DNA of 10,925 bases, from the NCBI GenBank assembly GCA_039679375.1, contig JBDKVA010000007.1, forward strand, positions 1 to 10,925, written 5' to 3'. The stretch's first letter is position 1; each line of letters begins with the position of its first letter. Position numbers and translations under genes: made by a program. Positions 5,733-10,925 of this stretch are shown here, in pieces. Origin of the DNA: JBDKVA01 sp039679375. Its GTDB lineage: Bacteria; Bacillota; Clostridia; Acetivibrionales; DTU013. The notes under the pieces were generated by a model. It made no database searches and was not told the origin of the DNA. It was given only the letters and a program-made list of their open reading frames with translations.

Positions 5733-7469
5733 TCATTTCCTGCCTGCACCCTCATTATATTGTATTTTCTGCTGCATGATTTCGATTTTTGAGGACAGCT
5801 CCTTGCAGGCAGAGGCTATCTGTGCGTTATCCTTACTCTTCAACACCTTTTTGGTATGCCTGACAGCCTCGTCAAGCTGCACACGGTCTTCCTTTTCAAG
5901 CTTTTTCGTCATAGACGCTGCCTGATACATCAACTGCTCCGCATTATTCCGGGCTGTGGCTTCTTCTCTGTTCGCTGCATCCTCTGCGGCACACTGTCTG
6001 GCGTCGCGGATCGCCTGGTCAATTTCTGCCTGGCTTAAGTTCGAGGAAGCTGTAATTGTAATGTTCTGCTCCTTGCCCGTTCCAAGATCTCTGGCGGATA
6101 CATTGACAATACCATTGGCGTCAATGCTGAACGTAACCTCTATTTGCGGTACGCCCCTGGGTGCCCGCCGGATACCGTTCAGCTTGAATTTCCCCAACGT
6201 TTTGTTATGCTTTGCCATTTCACGCTCACCCTGCATTACATGAATCTCAACAGATGACTGGAAGCTTGCGGCCGTCGTAAAAATCTGGCTCTTTTTTATC
6301 GGAATGGTAGTGTTCCGGTCGATGATCCTGGTACAAACGCCGCCTAAAGTTTCAATGCCCAACGAAAGCGGCGTTACATCCAGAAGCAGCAGATCCTTGA
6401 CGTCGCCTGCAAGCACGCCGGCCTGAAGCGCTGCACCCAGAGCGACACATTCATCGGGATTGATACCCTTGAAAGGCTCCTTTCCAATAAGCTTTCTGAC
6501 CGCCTCCTGGACTGCAGGGATTCTGGTAGACCCTCCTACCAGCAAAACCTTACTCAAATCGGGATTATTCAAGCCTGCATCGCGTATCGCCTGTTGTACG
6601 GGACCTATTGTTGCATTTACAAGATGTGAGGTCAGTTCGTCAAATTTAGCTCTGGTCAGTGTTATTTCCATATGCAGCGGACCTGAAGAATTTGAGGTTA
6701 TGAAGGGGAGATTGACCACTGTTGACATCAGGGCACTCAATTCAATTTTAGCTTTTTCTGCCGCTTCCTTCAGCCGCTGCATGGCGGTGGGGTCTCTGGT
6801 AAGGTCGTACCGGTGCTCTTTCTTGAATTCGTCAATAAGGAAATCTACTATGCAGGCATCGAAGTCGTCGCCGCCAAGACGATTGTTTCCTGCAGTTGCA
6901 AGTACTTCAATAACTCCGCTGTTTATATCAAGAACGGACACGTCAAATGTCCCTCCGCCCAAATCATATACAACCACCTTCTGGGAAGTTTCTTTATCCA
7001 CCCCGTATGCGAGCGCGGCAGCAGTTGGCTCGTTGATGATACGCTGTACGTTCAAACCGGCGATTTTACCCGCATCCTTTGTTGCCTGCCTCTGTGCGTC
7101 CGTAAAATATGCAGGCACAGTAATTACCGCTTCATTGACAGTTTCACCGAGGTAGCTCTCTGCATCGCTCTTGAGCTTTTGCAAAATCATCGCTGAGATT
7201 TCCTGCGGCGCATATTTTTTACCATCGATATTGATCCTATAGTCACTGCCCATTTCCCGCTTTATCGAACTGATGGTACGATCATGGTTTGTAACCGACT
7301 GGCGTTTTGCAATATGACCTACAAGACGTTCCCCAGTTTTGGAAAACGCAACTACCGACGGGGTGGTGCGATCGCCTTCGGCATTCGGGATTACGACTGC
7401 CTCGCCATTTTCCATAACGGCGACACAAGAATTTGTTGTACCCAAATCAATACCTATTACTTTGTACAT
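5733..7469 (-). CDS. dnaK: DnaK-family Hsp70 chaperone, short C-terminus
   Basis: This 578-residue ATP-dependent chaperone is complete from nucleotide-binding domain to lid. Phosphate loop 1 is at about residues 6-16 (GIDLGTTNSCVAV), loop 2 near 169-176 (DLGGGTFDVSVL), and the adenosine motif near 312-318 (GGSTRIP). The hydrophobic interdomain linker (DVKDLLLLD) is near 353-361. A substrate-binding beta domain and a helical lid follow. Classical DnaK is about 610-640 residues; here the protein stops after the lid at a Gly/Arg/Lys end, without the disordered acidic tail. Together with its neighbours (DUF5685, class C J-protein; no grpE, hrcA or dnaJ), this suggests a specialised paralog rather than the main dnaK. 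AAAAGGAG (7485-7478) precedes the ATG. No CIRCE element is visible upstream, so control by HrcA is unlikely. Confidence 0.95.
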   Translation of the reverse strand: MYKVIGIDLGTTNSCVAVMENGEAVVIPNAEGDRTTPSVVAFSKTGERLVGHIAKRQSVTNHDRTISSIKREMGSDYRINIDGKKYAPQEISAMILQKLKSDAESYLGETVNEAVITVPAYFTDAQRQATKDAGKIAGLNVQRIINEPTAAALAYGVDKETSQKVVVYDLGGGTFDVSVLDINSGVIEVLATAGNNRLGGDDFDACIVDFLIDEFKKEHRYDLTRDPTAMQRLKEAAEKAKIELSALMSTVVNLPFITSNSSGPLHMEITLTRAKFDELTSHLVNATIGPVQQAIRDAGLNNPDLSKVLLVGGSTRIPAVQEAVRKLIGKEPFKGINPDECVALGAALQAGVLAGDVKDLLLLDVTPLSLGIETLGGVCTRIIDRNTTIPIKKSQIFTTAASFQSSVEIHVMQGEREMAKHNKTLGKFKLNGIRRAPRGVPQIEVTFSIDANGIVNVSARDLGTGKEQNITITASSNLSQAEIDQAIRDARQCAAEDAANREEATARNNAEQLMYQAASMTKKLEKEDRVQLDEAVRHTKKVLKSKDNAQIASACKELSSKIEIMQQKIQYNEGAGRK

Positions 7470-7501
7470 AAACCGACTCCTTTTCCTGTTCTACGCTGTC
7501 C

Positions 7502-7529
7502 ATTATATAGCGGCAATATTAACTGAATA
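7502..7529 (-). promoter_or_regulatory. Candidate promoter of the Hsp70 cluster
   Basis: A perfect TATAAT -10 box reads on the minus strand at 7507-7502. The best -35 is a weak TATTCA at 7529-7524, 16 bases upstream. Transcription would start near 7495, about 26 bases before the hsp70 ATG. The poor -35 may mean that an activator is needed. An AAACGTTT palindrome (7531-7538) lies just upstream and could be an operator. Confidence 0.42.
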
Positions 7530-7552
7530 TAAACGTTTGCTTTTTTATATAG

Positions 7553-7582
7553 TTAAAAAACAGTTTACATTTGCATGATAAT
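7553..7582 (+). promoter_or_regulatory. Candidate promoter of the two-component genes, with 11-base direct repeat
   Basis: TTAAAA (7553-7558) and GATAAT (7577-7582) are 18 bases apart and would start transcription near 7588. GTTAAAA (7552) and GTTTACA (7563) are 11 bases apart across the -35 region. Tandem 11-base spacing is typical of OmpR/PhoB-type binding sites, so autoregulation is possible. The short AT-rich motifs make this tentative. Confidence 0.35.
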
Positions 7583-7615
7583 ATATTACAAATAGAAGTG
7601 TACGGAGGCATTATA

Positions 7616-8305
7616 ATGTTTTGTATCATGGTAGTTGAAGATGATAATAATTTAAGAAGGCTTATGGAAGCAGTATTGCATCAGAACGGTTATAGGGCCA
7701 TTTCTGCAAAAGACGGCATTGATGCTCTTGATAAAATGGACAACCATCATGTGGACCTGATTATTCTCGACATAATGATGCCGCACATGGATGGATATGA
7801 ATTTACTGAAACATTGCGCAGCTGTAGCAATAATATACCTATACTGATGGTGACAGCAAAAGAAGCGCCTGTTGATAAAAAGAGGGGCTTTATTGCAGGA
7901 ACAGACGATTATATGGTGAAGCCTGTCGACGAGGAGGAGATGATCCTGCGGATTGCAGCGCTTCTTCGCCGTTCCCGGATTGCAAACGAACACAGGCTGG
8001 TATTCGGAAACACTGTTTTGGATTATGATTCACTTACCGTTTCGCATAACAATATCATTCAGGAATTACCGAATAAGGAATTCCTGCTTTTATATAAACT
8101 ATTATCTTTTAACAATAAAATTTTCACAAGGCGCAGTCTGATGGATGAAATCTGGGATATGAACTCCGAAACCGATGAGCGCACCGTTGATGTTCATATA
8201 AACCGTTTACGTGACCGGTTCAGAGAAAATCCGGATTTCGAGATAGCAACAGTCAGGGGCCTGGGATATAAGGCGGTGATCAAAGCATGCACAGGACAGG
8301 TTTGA
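7616..8305 (+). CDS. OmpR/PhoB-family response regulator
   Basis: This 229-residue DNA-binding response regulator has a receiver domain (about 1-118) with the acidic pair D9/D10, phosphoacceptor D52 in LIILDIMMP, T80 and K102 in VKP. A winged-helix output domain follows (about 127-222), ending in the typical 'ERTVDVHINRLRDRF' recognition helix and 'ATVRGLGYKAV' hairpin. It should bind tandem DNA repeats once phosphorylated by the kinase encoded next to it. The ATG at 7616 has GGAGG at 7604-7608, seven bases upstream; an open frame continues to a TTG at 7571 but without a comparable site. It overlaps the kinase gene by 19 bases and diverges from the Hsp70 cluster. Its targets are unknown; the divergent chaperone promoter and its own promoter are the nearest candidates. 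Confidence 0.95.
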   Translation: MFCIMVVEDDNNLRRLMEAVLHQNGYRAISAKDGIDALDKMDNHHVDLIILDIMMPHMDGYEFTETLRSCSNNIPILMVTAKEAPVDKKRGFIAGTDDYMVKPVDEEEMILRIAALLRRSRIANEHRLVFGNTVLDYDSLTVSHNNIIQELPNKEFLLLYKLLSFNNKIFTRRSLMDEIWDMNSETDERTVDVHINRLRDRFRENPDFEIATVRGLGYKAVIKACTGQV

Positions 8306-9372
8306 ATAAAGTAGCCATGAGCAAGGTAAGTAGAAAAAGAGTAAGAACTTTGAATGTGCAGATGACATTTTTTGTATTCTACATCATGCTATTGGCAGGA
8401 TTATTAACAGGTGGCTGTTTTGCATTATTATATTTAGTTGGAGCATTCCCGATTCCACTTTTTACACCAATTTTCTCTCCGTTCATTGCACTTATTGTGA
8501 GCAGTATTGTAGGTACATCCCTTACTGCTATTACCTGTGAAAGTGTTTTGAATCCGCTGAACCAGCTGATTAAGGCTACCAAAGTAGTATCTACGGGAGA
8601 TTTCAGCATCCGTGTGAAAGAAACCAACAATAATTCAGAAATAGGCGTCCTTCTCAGAAATTTCAACCATATGACAGAAGAGCTGGGAAGCATAGAGATG
8701 TTCCACAATGATTTTATCGATAACTTTTCCCATGAATTTAAGACGCCTTTGGTAGCAATCCGGGGATTTGCCAGGCAGCTGCAGAATGAAAATCTATCGG
8801 CGGAAAAACGCAAAGAATATTCGGACATTATTATCAGCGAAACTGAGCGACTGAGTAATATGTCTGCAAATATACTGCTGCTTACAAAGCTTGAAAATCA
8901 ACAATTCGTAACCGATTATAAAGAATATGAGCTGGATGAACAAATCCGCAACTGCATCATACTCCTTGAAAAACAATGGAGTAAGAAGAACCTGGAAATA
9001 AATATTGAACTCAATCCGGTAAAAATTTTCAGCAATGAAGAAATGCTTTCGCATCTTTGGATTAATCTCATAGATAATGCAATAAAATATACAAATGAAA
9101 ATGGCCATATTACAATCATGTGCTGTGAAATGAACAATGAAATCAGATTTAAAATAAGCGATGACGGCAATGGTATGGATGATTATACCTCGAAGCATAT
9201 TTTTGATAAGTTTTTCCAAGGTGACAGGTCACATAAAACTCAAGGCAACGGACTCGGCATGTCAATAGTCAAGCGTATTTTAGAGCTATGCAGGGGAGAA
9301 ATCACAGTAGAAAGTAAAATAAACCATGGTACGACCTTTACCGTAAAGCTGCCAAAGATGCAGGGACAATAA
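8287..9372 (+). CDS. Membrane sensor histidine kinase, likely intramembrane-sensing
   Basis: This 361-residue kinase is the partner of the overlapping response regulator. Two membrane helices (about 27-52 and 62-84) are separated by only about 10 residues, so there is no real extracytoplasmic sensor domain. A HAMP linker follows (about 85-137). The HisKA dimerisation domain carries the phosphorylated H149 (FSHEFKTPL). The ATPase domain has the N box N260-N264 (NLIDN), G1 near 292-296 (DDGNGMD) and G2 at 320-324 (GNGLG). All catalytic motifs are intact. The ATG at 8287 is supported by AAGGCGGTGATC just upstream, 11 of 12 matches to the anti-16S complement. Kinases with this layout usually sense envelope or membrane stress, directly or through a partner membrane protein. 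Confidence 0.94.
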   Translation: MHRTGLNKVAMSKVSRKRVRTLNVQMTFFVFYIMLLAGLLTGGCFALLYLVGAFPIPLFTPIFSPFIALIVSSIVGTSLTAITCESVLNPLNQLIKATKVVSTGDFSIRVKETNNNSEIGVLLRNFNHMTEELGSIEMFHNDFIDNFSHEFKTPLVAIRGFARQLQNENLSAEKRKEYSDIIISETERLSNMSANILLLTKLENQQFVTDYKEYELDEQIRNCIILLEKQWSKKNLEINIELNPVKIFSNEEMLSHLWINLIDNAIKYTNENGHITIMCCEMNNEIRFKISDDGNGMDDYTSKHIFDKFFQGDRSHKTQGNGLGMSIVKRILELCRGEITVESKINHGTTFTVKLPKMQGQ

Positions 9373-9391
9373 AAATTAATTTTACTATAAT
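9363..9391 (+). promoter_or_regulatory. Candidate promoter of plsX
   Basis: A perfect TATAAT at 9386-9391 lies 17 bases after GGGACA (9363-9368), which matches the -35 consensus at 4/6. The -35 box is inside the last codons of the kinase gene. Transcription would start near 9398, about 75 bases before plsX. The leader holds GTTAATATT (9404) and GTTGATATT (9415), exactly 11 bases apart, a possible site for an OmpR-type regulator. Confidence 0.45.
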
Positions 9392-9473
9392 CATAGGCTT
9401 TTCGTTAATATTCGGTTGATATTTCACTGTTAAAATGAGATCACATTACTTAAACGGAGGCGGAGGTGATGCT

Positions 9474-10538
9474 ATGCGTATCCTGGTTGATGCTATGGGA
9501 GGAGACAATGCACCTGAGCCATCAGTCTATGGAAGCATAGATGCAATTAACAGTCAGGAAGGCTTTGAAGTTACCCTGATAGGAGACAGAGAACAAATAA
9601 ACAGGCTGCTTGACTTGAGGAAATTCAGTAATCCGAGACTGCAGGTGGTGCATGCCCAGGAGGTTATTGCAAATGAGGATACTCCCACCAGAGCCATAAA
9701 GAGTAAAAAGAATTCTTCAATGGTTGTAGGATTCAACCTGTTAAAAGAAAAAGCCGGAGACGCTTTTGTATCAGCAGGTAATTCAGGAGCTCTTCTAACA
9801 GGCGCACTTATGATTTTGGGCAGAATGAAGGGGGTAGACAGGCCGGCCTTGGGAGCTGTTATACCGACTAAAAAAGGTAAATGCCTTATTATTGACGCTG
9901 GCCTGAACTCAAAATGCAAACCCATAAATTATGTACAGTTCGGGATTTTCGGTTCAGCTTATATGCAGGAACTGACTGGGAATGACAATCCTAAAGTAGG
10001 GTTGGTAAATATGGGGACGGAGGCCAAAAAAGGAACAGAAGCTTTAAAGCATGCTCATACTATGCTTTCGAAATCCGGATTGAATTTTATCGGAAATGCG
10101 GAAGGAAGAGATGTGCCTGAAGGAAATGTGGATGTTGCCGTATGTGACGGATATGTAGGCAATGTAATGCTAAAATTCCTTGAAGGCGCAGGTTCCTTCT
10201 TTGGGACATACATTAAAAACATGTTCAAGCGGACAGTCTTTTCCAAGCTATCCATGTTGTTTGTCATGCGGGACTTAAAAGAATTCAAGAAAATGATGGA
10301 TCCTGCTGAAAACGGCGGAGCCCCGATATTGGGCATAAATGGAATAGTGCTGAAGAGCCATGGAAATTCAAACGGTGAGACGATAAAAAATGTAATCATT
10401 AAAGCCAGCCGTTTGGCAGAGAGTTCGATGTTTGAGAGGATCAGAGGCGGTATTGAAATTGCTGGAGTTAATGTACCCCAAAAGCGGGAGCGCAAGCGCT
10501 GGTATCTCCGGAAAAAAGAATTGAACATATCCATTTAA
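9474..10538 (+). CDS. plsX: Phosphate acyltransferase PlsX
   Basis: PlsX converts acyl-ACP and phosphate to acyl-phosphate, the acyl donor for PlsY in the first step of bacterial phospholipid synthesis; it works at the inner face of the membrane. The 354-residue protein is close to the usual length. It shows the start MRILVDAMGGDNAP (1-14), G102-NSGALL, D141-AG, and CDGYVGNVMLK from residue 224. The usual DAGANVDCKP segment reads DAGLNSKCKP here (141-150), and the C-terminus is an extra basic tail of about 25 residues. The ATG at 9474 has GGAGGTGAT at 9462-9470. It stands alone, without the rpmF, fapR, fabD or acpP genes that usually accompany plsX, so it may be a second copy or a relocated gene. 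Confidence 0.93.
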   Translation: MRILVDAMGGDNAPEPSVYGSIDAINSQEGFEVTLIGDREQINRLLDLRKFSNPRLQVVHAQEVIANEDTPTRAIKSKKNSSMVVGFNLLKEKAGDAFVSAGNSGALLTGALMILGRMKGVDRPALGAVIPTKKGKCLIIDAGLNSKCKPINYVQFGIFGSAYMQELTGNDNPKVGLVNMGTEAKKGTEALKHAHTMLSKSGLNFIGNAEGRDVPEGNVDVAVCDGYVGNVMLKFLEGAGSFFGTYIKNMFKRTVFSKLSMLFVMRDLKEFKKMMDPAENGGAPILGINGIVLKSHGNSNGETIKNVIIKASRLAESSMFERIRGGIEIAGVNVPQKRERKRWYLRKKELNISI

Positions 10539-10544
10539 ATGGGT
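10529..10544 (+). terminator. Weak hairpin at the plsX stop, possible terminator
   Basis: The 12-base palindrome CCATTTAAATGG (10531-10542) spans the plsX stop codon. As RNA it can form a stem of about 6 pairs around UUAA, counting flanking U-G and A-U pairs. The tail is AT-rich but lacks a clean T run, so termination here would be inefficient. Confidence 0.22.
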
Positions 10545-10554
10545 TTAATATAGT

Positions 10555-10680
10555 ATGTACTTTGATATATACAATAGAGCAAAGAATACTTTACAAGATC
10601 AGGAAGCGAAAATTAATCCTGCCAAGTTGAAATCTGCTAAAGGTGTACCCTATAGTAACAAGCCAGGTTTTGCATCATAG
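10555..10680 (+). CDS. Doubtful small ORF, 41 residues
   Basis: An open frame from ATG 10555 to TAG 10680 encodes a basic peptide beginning MYFDIYNRAKN and ending PYSNKPGFAS. It has no membrane segment and no recognised motif. No good ribosome binding site precedes it; only a weak GGG lies 12-14 bases upstream. It fills most of the gap between plsX and the LysM gene. A frame this length is expected by chance in AT-rich DNA, so it is listed only as a candidate. Confidence 0.2.
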   Translation: MYFDIYNRAKNTLQDQEAKINPAKLKSAKGVPYSNKPGFAS

Positions 10681-10684
10681 TATA
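10658..10684 (+). promoter_or_regulatory. Candidate sigma-K-like sporulation promoter of the LysM gene
   Basis: CATAGTATA at 10676-10684 fits the CATANNNTA -10 consensus of mother-cell sigma-K (and most of sigma-E). ACA at 10658-10660 lies at about the right distance for the minimal AC-type -35. The start would be near 10691, about 40 bases before the LysM ATG. The motif is short, so this is suggestive only. It would fit a spore coat or cortex role for a LysM protein without a signal peptide. Confidence 0.33.
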
Positions 10685-10697
10685 CATAAGATGTATA
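10681..10697. repeat. Inverted repeat TATACAT-AAG-ATGTATA
   Basis: Two perfect 7-base arms flank a 3-base spacer, directly at the predicted start of the LysM transcript. There is no T run, so it is not a terminator. It may be an operator or a hairpin at the 5' end of the mRNA. Confidence 0.45.
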
Positions 10698-10700
10698 TGA

Positions 10701-10724
10701 CCTCGAAATCAAGCGAGGGGTGAT
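10701..10724 (+). promoter_or_regulatory. Hairpin overlapping the LysM ribosome binding site
   Basis: CCTCG (10701-10705) can pair with CGAGG (10714-10718) around an 8-base loop. The second arm is part of GAGGGGTGAT (10715-10724), the ribosome binding site of the LysM gene at 10732. The hairpin could partly mask the site and limit translation. The stem is short but GC-rich. Confidence 0.4.
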
Positions 10725-10731
10725 GATTTTC

Positions 10732-10925
10732 ATGGCATATGATTTTTCCCTATACAGGCAGTGCCCTGCAAATAGTTATCAATACGCCATCAGACAGGGC
10801 GATACTCTCTATTTGATAGCTAACAGGTTTGGAGTCGGCGTATCGCAATTAATTGCGGCAAATCCCGGACTCGATCCGTATCGGCTTAGAATCGGGCAGG
10901 TCATCTGCATACCGATATGCCCGCC
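10732..10925 (+). CDS. LysM domain protein, N-terminal part
   Basis: The first 64 residues of a protein that runs off the right edge. A LysM domain, which binds N-acetylglucosamine-containing glycans such as peptidoglycan, starts at about residue 17. It shows the typical 'RQGDTLYLIANRFGVGVSQL', 'AANPGLDPYRL' and 'IGQVICIP' elements, and a Cys-Pro follows, as in clostridial LysM repeats. There is no signal peptide before it (MAYDFSLYRQCPANS), so it is either a spore coat or cortex protein made in the mother cell or uses another export route. GAGGGGTGAT lies about 10 bases before the ATG. The C-terminal domains, which would decide the function, are outside the window. Confidence 0.88.
   Translation, partial: MAYDFSLYRQCPANSYQYAIRQGDTLYLIANRFGVGVSQLIAANPGLDPYRLRIGQVICIPICP

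Noticed and set aside
6460..7196. Long plus-strand open frames opposite hsp70
   Set aside because: They are shadows of the conserved Hsp70 coding sequence on the other strand.
7529..7542. cre-like site TATAAACGTTTGCT (CcpA)
   Set aside because: Three of the 14 consensus positions fail, including both end bases typical for CcpA; only the short AAACGTTT palindrome is noted.
7470..7615. CIRCE/HrcA heat-shock operator upstream of hsp70
   Set aside because: The TTAGCACTC-N9-GAGTGCTAA pattern is absent from the region.
9399..9411. 13-base word TTTTCGTTAATAT shared with the minus strand at 446-434
   Set aside because: In about 11 kb of AT-rich sequence a few shared 13-base words are expected by chance.
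10055..10534. Minus-strand open frame opposite plsX
   Set aside because: Shadow of plsX; no ribosome binding site or family features.

Overview
The window looks like a chromosomal segment from a low-GC, probably spore-forming member of the Clostridia (Firmicutes). The reasons are strong GGAGG-type ribosome binding sites, a LplB-type sugar permease next to a membrane-anchored AraC regulator, a chaperone cluster with a DUF5685 protein (recognised from memory as clostridial), and a LysM protein with no signal peptide behind a possible mother-cell promoter. No transposase, integrase, CRISPR array or phage gene is visible.

Left part (1-3184): the 5' end of a carbohydrate ABC-transporter permease leaves the window on the minus strand. 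It diverges from a 757-residue transmembrane AraC-family regulator (618-2891), the usual arrangement for a regulator and the sugar transporter it controls. A tRNA-Arg(ACG) with encoded CCA follows, with a good promoter and a terminator that can work in both directions.

Middle (7469 down to 3265, minus strand): a compact cluster encodes a tail-less DnaK-family Hsp70, a DUF5685 protein, a J-domain/TPR protein with a cysteine-rich C-terminus, and a two-helix membrane protein with a zinc ribbon. The DUF5685 and J-protein genes overlap by 4 bases. A 112-residue basic protein I do not recognise sits at the distal end behind a structured leader. This is the most interesting part of the window: it looks like a dedicated Hsp70/J-protein machine with a possible membrane anchor. 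Its DUF5685 member carries two aspartate-rich motifs, spaced like those of squalene/phytoene synthases.

Right part (7616-10925, plus strand): an OmpR/PhoB-type response regulator and an overlapping histidine kinase diverge from the chaperone cluster. The kinase has two membrane helices and almost no external loop, so it probably senses within the membrane. A stand-alone plsX (phospholipid synthesis) follows with its own promoter. Next come a short region with a doubtful small ORF, a possible sigma-K-like promoter and two small inverted repeats. The window ends in the start of a LysM protein.

Working together (inference): the envelope-type two-component system, the membrane-linked chaperones and plsX could form one membrane-stress neighbourhood, but the sequence alone does not prove co-regulation.
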